From assembly GCA_916613615.1 (NCBI GenBank), contig OU744730.1, forward strand, positions 310,001 through 374,000: a DNA stretch of 64,000 bases, written 5' to 3'. Below the pieces are notes generated by a model. It did not search any database and had not been told where the DNA came from. It saw only the letters and a list, made by a program, of their open reading frames with translations. This document shows positions 44,744 to 57,548 of the stretch, piece by piece (the first letter of the stretch is position 1; every line of letters starts with the position of its first letter). Position numbers and translations under genes: made by a program. The stretch comes from Steromphala cineraria. Lineage: Eukaryota > Mollusca > Gastropoda > Trochida > Trochidae.

Positions 44744-45090
44744 AAGGGCAGTAGCACGTTTTTTGAACATTTTATGATTTAAAATTTTCACTGATAATTG
44801 TACGTTAACGCTAATTTTATTATCTTGATCTCATTTAACACAAATCAGTCACTCATAATCAGAGGACAAAGTATGAAGATCCCATAAAATCCATTGGCGG
44901 CCATTTTGTGTGAACACCTTTAATTAATTTTGTGTTTTAAATTAATTTTGTGATTGTAATTAATTTTGTGATTTAAATTAATTTTGTGTTTTAAATAAAT
45001 GTTGTGTTTTAAATTATTACTGCATCATTTAGTTTAAATACTTTGTCTTTCAATTGGAACCATTATTTTTCAATTTCAATTTAATAATAT
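44744..45090 (+). mobile_element. TTAA-MITE family A, left end intact
   Basis: TTAA (44740-44743) precedes aagggcagtagcacg. The body matches 57549-57904 for about 200 bp (cactgataattg, aaatccattggcggccattt, gtgaacacctttaatt). Inside, taattttgtg is amplified in tandem at 44924-45020 (~20-bp period). The right TIR is missing. Confidence 0.75.
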
Positions 45091-46500
45091 AAAGATATCA
45101 AATCTCACATCTCACATCTTCATTCAATTAAAATCATGTAGATGTGACTAAAAACAAAAACAAACAGGAAACAAACTAACAAACAAAAAAACGAATAGAG
45201 TATTTTGGACTTCAGCACTCAGGGGGTTAAGGAGAAAACACAATAGACTGAAGAGTCTTGTCATAGTTGCAACAATGTTGTATATTCGGGGTCGCTCAAG
45301 TGTACGTCGACCGACACAAGCGTCCTTGACGTGAAACGAACTGGCTCGGGTTTGCACATCAAACCGAACTCGCTGATTACATGGTGGATACAGTAATACT
45401 ACACTATTCCTAACTTCTATCACGTCAATGTACGCATATTTAAAACGAAACGCAGTTATAAGATAAGTTGATTCTGTAATATGCGATTTCTCATTCAATA
45501 ACTTCTATGACCATGTATTTAATAAATACCGTAAAACCTACCAAAGAAATAACCTGTCTTGAATAAAGGCCGGGTTTAATTCAGCAATGTAATGCAGATG
45601 GTTCTGTTTTTGAAAAAGTAACTACGCGCTTATCAAGGTTTTACGTTAAAACAAATGCTAGCTCAATTATTGCAAGTAGCTAGTTCTTCATGTACCGTAA
45701 ATCCTAGCATAACCGTTCGTCTTAATAATCGCTGGGCCACCTAAAAAATAAAAGATAATTAGTGATATCAGATTTTTTCATTGTTAAAAATATAAGGCAT
45801 AATTTTTCGACGTTTGATCTCACGGCACAAAGTGTCTATCCACAGTAAAGCCTAAAAAGTAATTTTGCATTATTATTTACTCTAAGAAGTTGACAAAATT
45901 CAGATTTATTATTATAAATCTGTCTTAAATCCTGTGGTCAAATCTTTGTTTTGTAATTATTAAGCGTTATAATGCTGTTATTAATGAACTGACTACTTAT
46001 ATCACATTAATAACTAGTTCTCTGTCCTATTTATATTTCAAATAATGAAATTTTTAGTAAATTATTGTCATACAAGTCATCTTTGACATGAATAAGTACA
46101 ACAAATAAATTTGTTATACTTATAAGTTATTTGAGATATGGCAGTTTTATATATAGTCCGGCATATGTTGACGGGACAGATTCACAGATTGATTTCATTA
46201 TCTTATTATACTGTAGCCTATCTTAGCCTATGTGTTAAGAATTGACTCATAAATGTGAAATTTATTTTTTCAGTGACGGGGGACCTAATCATTGGCATGA
46301 CATGGATGAAGATAACGTGATCTCATACCTGTAAATTCAGCGAATAAAGCTTTTGACTTAAGGAGAAATCTTATTGTTATTCAAACTTATATTTTAAGTA
46401 GAAATTTATTTTACTGTCTTCATCTGCTCTGGCAGGAAATTCAATGTGTTGAATTTTAGAGTATTTCGAGTTAATTTGAAACTGCCAATTGTGCTCAAAG
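45091..46500. other. AT-rich DNA, no gene seen
   Basis: One 116-codon minus-strand frame (45498-45148) shows no recognisable motif and is probably chance. Confidence 0.4.
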
Positions 46501-46635
46501 GTTTCCTGAACGTTTCTTCAAAACGTTTCCTTACAACGTTTCTGAAACGGAAAAAAACCTCCACAAAACGTTTCTGAAACCAAAAGGAAATGTTTCAGAA
46601 ACGTTGTAGGAACGTTTCTGTGTTAGCTGGGAAGC
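46501..46635. repeat. AACGTTTCTGAAAC repeat cluster
   Basis: acaacgtttctgaaac (46533-46548) is inverted at gtttcagaaacgttgt (46592-46607), with three further aacgtttc words and the ending gtgttagctggga. A short MITE-like cluster. Confidence 0.55.
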
Positions 46636-48049
46636 TAATGGCGGGGAAAGTCGACATGGGATTAGACACCTCGAACAGACGTATCTCCAACACAAGGTTA
46701 CGTCCCCCCACAACAGCACCTTTGGACTGAACCAGATGGAAGGCTAAAGGAAAAAGTTTTGAAATGGTAAATGGTATATTCAAAATGGTTCGGTTCTAAG
46801 GTTCGTTTCACTCAAAAACGACAATTCAGTATCTTCTATTTATTCTATTTATTCCGATATAGTCGACATGTAGATAGAAGATTAAAGATTGACTGCAAAA
46901 CTCGAATAAAGCTTTATTTAGTAACATCAGTTCACGTGTAACGCTTGTAATGTAAGTTTTACACTTCTTACATAGAAAATATGCTTTATTACTTCAAGAG
47001 TAGCATTCTAATTATAAATATTACTAATATTGGAAATGTGATACAAAATATTTCTGACAGTGGACATCCGTGTTTGTCAGTTACTCTATCATTTAGTTTA
47101 GACAAAAATAATTAATCATTTACAAATCCCAATTATAGGGAGCCAGGTACTCTGTAGCTCGGATTGATTTACCAAATATTTTAATTTGAGCGTTGTCTCC
47201 TTGAATACTTATTCTATCTTCTCATAATGATATTTTGCAATTGTATTCTTTAAGATGGATGAATGCTGAATAAATCTTGAAAGGTTTTACAAAATTGCTT
47301 TCGCTTCTTTCATAGGAACTATTTTCTCAATCCAGTATCAAAAGGTTTCTTTTATCTGAAAGATTCAGTCTGGAATTTAGTTACAATTAGTGAATAAATA
47401 TACATTATAGTCATGCGAGACATTGCTAAAATTAAATGGAAGGAATGAGGAAGAATGATCACAACTTTACCTAACCAAATGAACATATATATATTGTCTG
47501 ACTCAAAGATTCTAAGTAACGATTAAGCCAAATTAATCACGCCATACCTGCATTCTGGCTCAGTTGTGACTGATTCAAAATTTAATCTCTCCTTCCAACG
47601 TTCAGCGAGCCCAACCAATCAACAAAACAGCTTCCCAGCTTGGGAGTTCAGTAGACTGTCCTCCCGTTCACTGACTAATTATCTTCCCAAACTCACGGCC
47701 ACTGTTTACAGGCTGGAAACAAGCTAAAGCAAGTCTATATGTCCAGGAGATTCACGTTCCGTGGCATTTTGTTTGTCTATTTTGTAAACAATAACTTTGA
47801 CATTTCAACTGATGAAAAACATTACAAGATAACTATGTTCATGTTTGTTTTTGTGCTGTGCATTGTTTGAAAGTAGGTAAATTAAATTCAGGTTAGGTAC
47901 CGTTGTGAACTATCAACATTGATTGGGATTCTGTACAATATTTCACACGTCTTTCCTGCACGATAACATGTCCATATGCATAACCATGAATATGTCTGCG
48001 AATAAGTTTGAAATAATTATATATACACGTAAGTATAAAAGGGGAGTGT
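46636..48049. other. AT-rich DNA, no gene seen
   Basis: No frame, RNA gene or repeat border that I can support. Confidence 0.4.
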
Positions 48050-48054
48050 TCTAA

Positions 48055-48098
48055 AAGTCGTTTCAACAACAACAAAATACTCCGATAGGACTGTCCCT
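48055..48098 (-). mobile_element. TTAA-MITE family B, one end
   Basis: ccgataggactgtccct followed by TTAA (48099-48102), the inverse of the left end at 57202. The other end was not located. Confidence 0.5.
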
Positions 48099-48602
48099 TT
48101 AACTGAATAACGGTGCTGGTGTTGTGTATCGTGTGTTACACCTTATAACCGTTGTCTGCAAGAGAGCTTATATATCTACATTTCATAATTTATAACAAGA
48201 GAATGTTATATTTGGGGTTACGTTATCTTAAAAAGTACAGGTTCTTATACTTTTTCGGGCCGAGCATGACGGGTGGTTGCTCAACGCTATTTATAGCCTG
48301 TCTGTTTTCAGCAAACTATTTCGAACTCCATACACTGTTGTGTAGTGATGTCGCACGTAGAAATCTAAGAGCGCGGGATTTGGAGCTTAGCGGGAGACTG
48401 CAATGAGAAGCAGATTTATTATCTAATAGCACTCCTATTGGTTAATTTGAATCACGAGGTGAGCACGCGGAACGAAGCCAAGAAACTAGTTTGTCGCTAT
48501 CGCTGAAAGGGCATCATTTGATTGGCTTGCTATACATAGCGATACGTATCAGGGGATAGGTTGTAGCATTAGCGGAGACATATACGCTGATGTAGCAGGA
48601 TG

Positions 48603-48690
48603 CGGGCCGAGTCCCATGCGGGATTCGAACCCACACCCTCAGAGTCAGGAAACAAGCTAACCAACTCGCCCGTTTCGCCATCCACATCCG
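48603..48690 (-). repeat. tRNA-like SINE head
   Basis: Minus strand: A-box-like gcgagttggttagc and a perfect B-box/T-loop (ggttcgaatcc) with a 5-bp T-stem (gtggg/cccgc). The anticodon arm has mispairs and no U33, so it is a tRNA-derived SINE head or tRNA pseudogene, not a working tRNA. Confidence 0.5.
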
Positions 48691-48774
48691 CCAGTTGGTT
48701 ACCTGTTTGTCTGCAAGAGAGCTATGACGCAGTGGCACATTGTAAACGGGGAATCCCCTTGGATTGACGTCCTG

Positions 48775-48855
48775 TCATGTGACTGGCGGCCATTGGTTAC
48801 GGTTCTGTTCGCTCCAAAACCAGTTCCTCCAGGTCGGTTCGCTCCAGAATTAAAC
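48775..48855 (+). repeat. GTTCGCTCC repeat without LINE insertion
   Basis: Carries ctgttcgctccaaaaccag and ggtcggttcgctccagaatt side by side, separated only by ttcctcca. The copy at 52030-53060 (minus) has the same two flanks with a LINE between them. Confidence 0.6.
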
Positions 48856-48973
48856 AATCAGAACTGGGTTGATATGTATATTATATTAAGAGGTTTTATG
48901 ATCAGTAAACTACCTTTGTGGTACAGAACAACTACCAATATGTAAATTAACTGAGTTAGTATTTATTGAATTA

Positions 48974-49155
48974 ACGGATTAGGCGTTATGCGCCAATCCG
49001 TGAGTAGATATAGAGATTATTAACCGAGTGTGTTTCCGTATCATTAATATCATATAATAGGAATAAAATTTGTATTATGCGAGCCTGTGGCGAGCATAAT
49101 ACATATATTTTCATTCCTATTATACGGAAACACACGAGGTTAATAATTTCTTTAT
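48974..49155. repeat. Hairpin plus fold-back element
   Basis: acggatt.ggcg pairs with cgccaatccgt (48974-49001). Immediately after, arms 49010-49080 and 49091-49155 are inverted copies (attattaacc..gtgtgtttccgtat; gtattatgc / gcataatac at the centre) with some indels, a snap-back MITE. Confidence 0.65.
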
Positions 49156-51410
49156 CATATAATGTCATTTTGAAATAAAAGGATTTAAACGAAAATATGA
49201 TACCTTCTTAAAAAAAGTTGACCTAGATTTCGCGGAGTAATTGCTTTCACAATAAACCAAGGTGAAGGTAATATTGTCGGCGATGTACAGTTGTGAACAG
49301 TCTAGAAATATTCCTTCATGAAATTATTTTTTTACAGTGATAGAAACGTCTCCTTCAATCTATGAACATTTTGAGTCTGATTTCCAATGCACGAGTAAAC
49401 ATTGTATTTTTTAATAACTCAAAATGTGTAAGAACCAGTTGTCAACGTCGCTACAACAGGGGAAGTAACTCTAACTGCATTGTTGTTACGCCAGTTCAGT
49501 TACGGTATCCTTAGACTAAACGTCGACTATTTGCGAAGGTGAGGTTGTTGCGTTTGTAACTACGCTACTAGATAATCTGTACTATCACTAGAATATGATT
49601 TGTTTATGCTGATAAGTTGGTAACCGACACGACCAAAGCGATCTAGGCCTATGTTATGCACGAAAATTGAAGCACCTATGTTTTCGATAGCCGATATTGT
49701 TAGCTGCATATCGTTTTATTTTTAAACGCACAATGAAAACAACTTGAAATGCTTCGATAACCAAGCTATTTCTAAAATACGAATGCGTGATAAGTTTTGA
49801 CAGATTTTGTTTACGATATTTTATTCGATAAAAAACCCACAAAACTTGAAAACTCCCGGCGACGCTATCAATGTTTAGAGACCGGTTTAGGACTCGCATG
49901 ACATGCATAGAGTTTTGAGAAAATAGTTCGGGTTTTGACCTCATTTGCATTGTTATCAGGGATCTGAAAACATGATTACAAGATGGGTTTATTGCACAGA
50001 TAACACTGCCCATTATATGATAAATCATTATAGTAGATAGGCCATTATAACATGTTAAAACAACAAATTGAGATGTTTTTAAGAAATCCATGAGTATATG
50101 TGTATTAATTAAGAATGTTTTGACAATAAAGTATTTGAACCCTGTTTATTGTTTTTATATTTTATAGATATTCGACAGGCGTTCGAATTCTCAACACGAG
50201 TAATTTCCTACTGAAGGCGGCTGCCGTGTTACGTGTATTGGAAACACTGAAATGAAAATGATGAAAGCTGATTGACTGTTGACTGTCTGAATAAATGTAT
50301 GCATATTTCATTCAATAAAATGTTGAATGTGTGTATTTTATATTCAAAAAAATGTGGACTGTTTGTATTTTTTTTCAATAAAATATTGATTGAATGTTCA
50401 TTGAGTAAATGCTTTACCTCTCTCACTACAGCGTGATGAATGTCACATGTGAAATATATATGTACTTGAAATAAAATTATATCTTTTATAGTTTGTATTT
50501 TATTGTCTTTTCTACATCATTAAATCTGAAATGTAAAAAAATAACGAAATGATACAAGTCAACTAAACAACACAAATATTGTAAACAAAATATCTCAAAT
50601 GCATGTTACCTATTTTCGATGTATTCCACGTGTCAAATTCATAATCAAAATGCACACTCAAGCGATTTCAAAATCATCTGCACCACAGATAAAGGTATAA
50701 TAAAGAACAAGCATATGTAGAGGTGGACGTGTTCTCCATGAGGTGAGCGGAGCTGAACGAAATTTTCCCTGTTATGGTGGAAACTCTATGAAGATAATGG
50801 AACAAAATATGAGATTTATGTGGTGAAACACTCCTTTAATACGATTTACGTACCTAATCGATTGGATGGTGTAATTTCCATTGGATATTAAGAGATTAAG
50901 CTGGACATCAAACAAGGCTCAAACAATATAAGAGAAAACACTATGTCCATGTGAAAGTTTAGGGTTTAGTTGACAATTCTTTATGTGGAAGAATCTTTTG
51001 GAAATTCTTTTGTGAAGTTTTTCTAACGACTACTACCCCCTATTTCGGGAAGATCCGGAAGTGTAGGCTAAAGATACGCAGGCAGGTTTTGAATACACCT
51101 AACATTATCAATTTTATAATGTTTATAGGTTTTGAATTTTGTTCAGAAGTTCAGGGAATGACATGATATTGATTTGAGGACCAATAATTGTGTATCAATC
51201 GACATTTAATATTGGAGAAGAGAACATATTTTATGACAATCAATTTGTTAGGAATTTTGTCAGTTTGTACAAACATGTCACTGTTTTGTGCCGCTGTTCA
51301 AAATCTTACTCCGTTTAAATCAATCTAAAATCTTTTAATGTCTTCTTAATTTCAAAAAGATGTAAAGACAACAAAAACTTACAAGCTAACACTTAATGTG
51401 CATTTACTAT
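49156..51410. other. Gene-free DNA with a small imperfect tandem repeat
   Basis: Around 50300-50400, attcaataaaat.ttg..tgtttgtatttt recurs about three times. Otherwise nothing is recognised; the 145-codon minus-strand frame at 50091-49654 has no known motif. Confidence 0.4.
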
Positions 51411-51826
51411 GGCCCTTTTCTCATGCACACCTTTACATATGTTAGTAAATTTACGTATGTATGTAAATGTATTTGGGGTATGTAAAAGTGTCATGGGAAC
51501 GCAATTACATACATGAGTATTACTGCACTAGGAGTAACTTTACACGACCTCAGGAGGTCATGTAAATGTAAATTTACATATACATATAGGGAAAATCTCT
51601 TCTTCTCTTGGAGCCAAGAAGTCTTAACATCATGAAAGCTGGCGCTAGACTGAATCTACTCATATATTTTCGTTTATTATAATACATGGCTGTATGTAAT
51701 TGACAAATACAACATAATGCTTAACTACATGTGAACAGAAAGTATATTTACTATTACACATGTATGTATAATTACATAGTGTGTAAATTTACTCATGTAT
51801 GTAAATTCGTGCATGAGAAAAGGGCC
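51411..51826. mobile_element. MITE with GGCCCTTTTCTCATGCAC ends
   Basis: Left ggcccttttctcatgcac and right gtgcatgagaaaagggcc are perfect 18-bp inverted repeats 416 bp apart. The interior repeats gtatgtaaat(tt) in both directions. No coding frame; target duplication unclear. Confidence 0.8.
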
Positions 51827-52029
51827 TTAGTCAACTTTTGTGTAAGTGCGTAGCTTTTTTACCTCCGCGTATCTTTACCCGACATGGCTGTACATGATGT
51901 TATCATTCGCAAGTTAGTTTTGTATTCTAATGAGGACACGCATTTAAATAAGGCTCTGGCTTGTTAGCGTGTCCTAATTCATGTATCATTAACATGAATA
52001 AACATGTTTAAACAAACATATGTATCAGT

Positions 52030-53060
52030 GACGGTTAAATTTATTGGAGCGAACCGACCTAGGATGATAGATAGATAAATGTTTATTCATCTCTCACCTC
52101 ACAAATACACATAGATTACAAATTTTAAAAATACATTTGAAATATAATACACGTGAGCCACACAAATAAGGGTTATGAGAGACAAATTTAGCAATTTAAA
52201 AACATACACAATATAAAATATAGAAATGCAGTATATACATACATTATAAGAAACTATAGGTTTTATATAATATACTCTTTCTTTTTTGTAATAAAAGGTT
52301 GCAGGTTCTGGCACACTATTTATCACAGTAGGGCTGGAGAGAATAAAACACACTTTCTGTAAATCATTAAAATTCGTAAAATTATCACAGTTAGCTGAAC
52401 ATTCTTGTACAAGTTTCTGACGTATTTCCTCGTATAAAGGACACTTCAATAAAACATGGGATTCATAAAACAGATTCTCTGGTCCACTGGTGTGTTGTTG
52501 TATCGTCCCGTCTCCAGGTGAAGAGAGGCCACTCCACGTCTAAATCTTGCTACAGCACTCCGATTGTACCTTGACAAGTGGGTTACAGCATACCTTTCAG
52601 GTGATAAAGTTGATTTAAAATTCCTGTAGAGCCTCAGCTTATTACCTCCCTGATATCTTTTACCGTCTACTCTCGCTAAATCTTCTTGCCAGTCTTGTTT
52701 AAAACCTTCCATAACTTTACAGGACAGTTCGGATGATATAAAATTGATGTTAAAAGTATTGTCTATTTTTATAAAATGCTGTAGATTTTCTTTGTTTAGT
52801 TTCTCGTGTATTCTCCAGTTCCATTTGTGTTTTCTTTGTTCCGCCTGAGTGTTGGCCCACATGAATACCTTAAATAGAAGTCTGTTCGCTGGTGTAATAC
52901 AAAGGCGTTTATAAAACTTAATACACTTCCCCACTGTCGTACATCCGGGGGCCTCCAGCCCATCTCTCCTACCACAGCTGAGTTGGGTGTGTACTTGGGA
53001 ACAGGACGAACTGGTTTTGGAGCGAACTGATCCGTAACCCGGCCATTACACCAAACCAGT
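52030..53060 (-). repeat. GTTCGCTCC repeat split by a LINE fragment
   Basis: The minus-strand order is ttacggatcagttcgctcc, aaaaccagttcgtcc, LINE fragment, taggtcggttcgctcc. Compare the uninterrupted 48775-48855. Confidence 0.55.
52052..53010 (-). mobile_element. 5'-truncated LINE, C-terminal part of ORF2
   Basis: Non-LTR retrotransposon tail. The minus-strand frames read GEMGWRPPDVRQW, then LFKVFMWANT, WQEDLARVDGKR, RNFKSTLSPERYAV, SAVARFRRGVASLHLETGRY, VDQRICF and KCPLYEEIRQKLV, the order found after the reverse-transcriptase domain in mollusc LINE proteins. The zinc-binding cysteines expected between RICF and KCPLY are lost. Frame changes near 52930 and 52450. The 3' end is a short (ATCT)n tail (52060-52076). 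The catalytic RT domain is absent. Confidence 0.7.
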
Positions 53061-53101
53061 ACAGCGAGGTCTGTGAAGCTGATCTTCTTCTTAGGCTGCA
53101 T

Positions 53102-53560
53102 GTGAGTAAAATCAGTTATTTGATGTCATGGAGCATGTTTAGTACGTACATTGATAAGCCTGACACAACTACCTACTGTTTAAGTATACAACCTTTCAAT
53201 AAGGTTCCTTGGGTTATGTGGAGGTCATTATACCCGTGTCGGGGTAGGATTCGGATATCTCTCGTTTCTGGTGGGATAAGGGTTTTATACGTGTCCGATA
53301 GGATTAGGATTTTGCACGTTTCTGGTAGGATAAGGGTTGTATACATGTGTAATAAGATAAAGATTAAAGCGTGTGAAGTGAGCGATTGTGTTACAGTGTT
53401 GAAATCATAGGACACGAAAGATTTGCCTACAAGTCGTCAGCGTGTATTCAGCAGTATTTGCCTTCTCCTTTTGCTGTTATTGATTTGGTGACTTTCATCA
53501 AATACTTTTCGTATGACTGGTCTTCTTTTAACTTCTTTGGGTCATTTTAGAAGTTCTTAA
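53102..53560. other. No gene; short 27-30-bp degenerate repeats
   Basis: ggattcggatatctc/ggattaggattttgc with cgtttctggt/cgtgtccgat recurs three or four times at 53245-53350. Origin unknown. Confidence 0.4.
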
Positions 53561-53561
53561 T

Positions 53562-53612
53562 ACATGATATGCGACGTTTCGACAAGAGTCTTGTGTCCTT
53601 CCCAAGCAGAAG
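53562..53612 (-). ncRNA. Hammerhead-like remnant (Penelope-type phrase)
   Basis: Minus strand reads cttgggaaggacacaagac then tcttgtcgaaacgtcgcat: a stem (gacacaaga / tcttgtc, imperfect) between a decayed CTGANGA-like box and a GAAAC box. This is the order of a type I hammerhead core as found in Penelope-like elements, but the first box is CTTGGGA, so self-cleavage is not expected. Confidence 0.3.
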
Positions 53613-53917
53613 TGAGTTCTATTATGGTTTTCTAGTATCTAATATATGAAAGCTTTTAGAAACTGTAGGTCTCTCCAAATAAATCTCAAGAATTTATAAT
53701 TTGTGACATATTGATTTATAATTTTAGGAAAATAATTACGCCACAAGTTGTTTAGTGTCGACAAGATTCTATTATATGAAACAAATATTGTAAAGTTAGT
53801 TAGCCCATATGTTGTATAGTCGCATGATCTTAGTCACATGATATTCATCTGATTTATGACTTATATTTAAAGAGACACTCTGTAATCTTCATGACACATT
53901 TGTTCAGTCGAAGTAAA

Positions 53918-54090
53918 CCTAGACTCAATATTATCCGTTTCACTCCTATACTGAGTCTAAAAAGGTCAAGTAGAGACGTCAGCCGACCTTTCTGCGACCT
54001 ATGACCCTCCACTATTGTGGGCTGACGCGACCCTCTACTAGACCTTTCTAGACTCAGTATAGGAGTGAAACAGATAATATTGAGTCTAGG
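53918..54090. mobile_element. Fold-back MITE, ~70-bp arms
   Basis: Arms 53918-53984 and 54019-54090 begin/end with cctagactcaatattat / ataatattgagtctagg and are inverted copies with few differences, around a ~34-base centre. Confidence 0.85.
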
Positions 54091-54693
54091 TTCTTAGACT
54101 GACATTTGTTTGGTTTTTTAAAAGACTCAAAATGTGAAATATGCTTATATAGATTTAAAACATTTCAATGACTCATCTCGAAAAGACGTAAAAAATCCTA
54201 TTTTGCGTGGAGAATTTAATGACGTCTTATACCAGCTAGAAGTCGTTATTTCAAAGAAAATTTAATCCAAAATAGGCAACTCCTAACCATTACATTGGCT
54301 GCAATAGATACGTCATCACATTTGACCCCAACATTTCTGGAATGTCTGTTTAACGTGCAGTGTACGAACAAAAGCTAACACTCCAGCAGTGAAGCATGTA
54401 ACCCAGTTTTACCCGAGCACTACTCTACTCTGTCTATACAAAGGAACCCCGGGTAATAAGGATGGCGATATGAGAGGTCGCTATCACATTACATAAGATA
54501 GGGCGTATCTCCGGTGTAGTCACACTAAGAAACGAAGTAGCCGGTTAGCCAGATAGCCAGACTTGTAACTAGTATAGACTTGAAGAATACCTGTCTGGAT
54601 TTCAACAATGAAACGAGTGGAGACATTTATTTATAAATTTATATTAATTTACATTATTATTTATAGGGGCATATTCCCGACTTGCGGTATTGG
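54091..54693. other. No gene seen
   Basis: Nothing supported beyond short AT-rich frames. Confidence 0.4.
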
Positions 54694-57201
54694 GAGTTAT
54701 CGTTCCTGATTAGAGTTATCCGCCCTTGGGAACAGGTATGTGCACTCTCGACCCGTTGACGTTACCGTCATGGGTAGTGATTATTGCGTCATAAAAGACT
54801 GCAGTACATTCAGATTCCTCGAGATTTGTATCAGGTTTGACCTATCAGTTGACCTTATTATCGTAGTTACCCATTTATCGCAGCAAAACCATATCACTCT
54901 CAAATATTTAACAAAATTAGGCCTTATAGGTATATCTGATGCACATAGAAGATCTAAATGAGGAAACGAATGTAGATAATTATAATATAGTTATTTTCTT
55001 CATATATTCTGGTAAAATTTATGTGCAAGTTTAAATAAAAATTCACAATGTTAATATTCAACTAATTTTATTGAAATGTACTTGAAAAATTATACACTCA
55101 TTCTCAATACGGCAGTAGGCCTACACTACATAACTTGCAAAAACTGACGCCGTCCTGTTAAATAGTTTGTTTCTCGTAAACTGTTATTTCGTACTTTTAT
55201 ATACAAAAATTTAGAAATTAAATATATAGATAACACATATCGAGGAAAATTAGTAGTTTCGTATTTAGGCCTATACAATTGTCTCAATAGTTCATTGTTT
55301 TTCTTAGATATATCTTACTAAACTTTTTCAAAAATGTTATTTGGTTCATGTCGCTGTTTTTATATAAATTGCGTTACGGATTTAAATTAGCTTGTTATAT
55401 TATGTGCGGGAAACATGACTAATTACGTTTTCTTGTGAGTTGTAAAAGTTCTGAAAAAGAAAATCCGAGGAATTGTCACTGTTAACATAGTCCCTTGTGT
55501 TTCCGACATAAATATAATCCTGTAATAAAAAGTACTCACGAAAATATATTAAAAAACCTCAGCGATTATTTCTTAACATGATAGAGAATTTTGATTTGAA
55601 TGCTAAATATTCATTTACAATTTTTTGTTGTTGACACATTTTGTTAAATTCCCTAAAAATAATAGTTTACAGGAGATCAAAACGTGTCATTGTTACACCT
55701 TGAAATAATTAAGTCAAAATATATATGCTTCTGGTGCAAGCTAAAGTTAGTAAATGAGCTCTAATCTCAATACAGTCACGTAAAATTTAACGTCATGAAA
55801 AATATTTATCAACCGTTTTTCCGTTACTATAGGTTTTAAGGTGATAAAATTCGCGTTGTCTTGAAGAGTGTTTTATTCCTAAACACGTGTTACAAAATAC
55901 TATTCCTACGAGTTAATTCATAGTTTTTTGAAACCGTAAGCGCAACGTGAACACGTGAACGTCCCATGTCAAATGCTATGCACGTTTGTTTTGGTCATTA
56001 TGTTAATTGTGGCGAAGAACTTCTTTCTTAATGTGTAGCAAATATGAATTTTTTTTGACAATTTTACCTGTAAAGGGCAATAGAAATGATATGTATGTGA
56101 TGCATTTACAAGGCCTTCAACATTTGATTGAAAATGAATACATTTATTAATCGAGAAATACAAAAATAAATGCCAAAAAGCATGTCATATTGATTCCATG
56201 AGTACTATAGCAACAGGCGTATAGTTAGGGTTATTATCTACGTTTCTTGTAAATATTAAAAATAATTAAGTCCTTAAAAATATTTCTTGGGATCTAAAAT
56301 GTTCAAAGGAGTTCTTCATAAACATGGAGAATATCGCCGAGATCGGAACGCTTGTAGGGCAAGAAATGTAAATATAGAAACATGTTATTGACGTAAAAGT
56401 GAAAATTACCGTACGAGTAATATGTAATTTCCGCTTTATGTCTTCTAGTGAGTGAGTTATTGTTTAGCGCAGCTTGGGCAATATTGCAGCCATTAGCGGC
56501 TTTAGGTCTTCTAAGTATGTAAGAGAGGCTTATATAAATGTTCAAAAACTGGTAGGTACTCGAGATAAGATAGTTCGTTAAGTTCTGTCCATTCTAAAGT
56601 TTTATTGTAAAATTGAAAATAGATAAACACAAACTCACATTGCTTCGAATTCAAAACCAATTTACTTTTTTTGAGCGTACGGCGGTTGATCTCTTCGATC
56701 ACGGAGCATGATCAAAAACGAAAGGTTATAAACGTCAAACATAAAAGTTCTGGTCAAACCAAAATAAAATACTCTTAAAAACATTACACTATAATTTCTT
56801 GTTCATTTTCAGTGAGCAGAAGAGGTTCAAAGCGCTTGTAAATCTTTAACGATAGGCCTATAACAATGACAATTTTTGTGATGTAGCAGGTGAACACAAC
56901 GTATTCGAAACAGTTTTTAAAGAATTTCAGGATACACTTTACTCCAATCAATTATGACCATATATATCTATATTCTTTATCTTCAGTACACTAAAAAAAT
57001 CTTCTATCGCCACTTTTTAATTGATTTGCAAAATTTATTTTGTACTTGTGATGATGGTGATCTAATTTGTTTTCATTAATTAACGCATTTTAAAGACTAT
57101 TCCATTACTTAATATGTTCAATGTTCAACAATTTGATTTTTAAAATATCAGCATTGATTGCTTGAAAAATGTGTGTCGGGTAGATACACGGTGGCCGTTA
57201 A

Positions 57202-57403
57202 AGGGACAGTCCTATCGGGTTATTTTTGTGGAAACGAACTGATTCAAGAGGAAGTAGTGATGCATTTTAAATTGTTAAATCTAGAAAAAGAAACCATCGC
57301 TTAATAATTAGATAAGTGCGAAATAATCATGTAATAATAATGTATAGCAGGGAAATATTCTTGAATTTCGTTTTCTCCAAAATTACGCCGAGAGGACTGT
57401 CCC
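57202..57403. mobile_element. TTAA-MITE family B
   Basis: Ends agggacagtcctatcgg and (inverse) ccgagaggactgtccc, flanked by TTAA at 57198-57201 and 57404-57407. ~35-bp imperfect TIRs. TTAA targets suggest a piggyBac-type origin. Confidence 0.75.
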
Positions 57404-57548
57404 TTAAGATACGCACTCACACAAAAGTTACCTTGTACCTTGTAAAGGGTTACCTTGTACTTTCTAATCGTGTCAACATTTTTTTTAAGGGTAGTCGACA
57501 TTAAGACCTTTTTTTTAAATATGAAAATGTAAGTGTAGGCCTACTTAA

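Noticed and set aside
45148..45498. 116-codon minus-strand frame with a hydrophobic C-terminus
   Set aside because: No recognisable motif, no splice or promoter context; the hydrophobic end reflects AT-rich codons.
48603..48690. Functional tRNA gene on the minus strand
   Set aside because: The T-arm and box B are good, but the anticodon arm has mispairs and lacks U33 and the acceptor stem does not pair, so a SINE head is more likely.
49654..50091. 145-codon minus-strand frame
   Set aside because: No domain, homology or neighbouring exon recognised; within chance expectation for this much AT-rich DNA.
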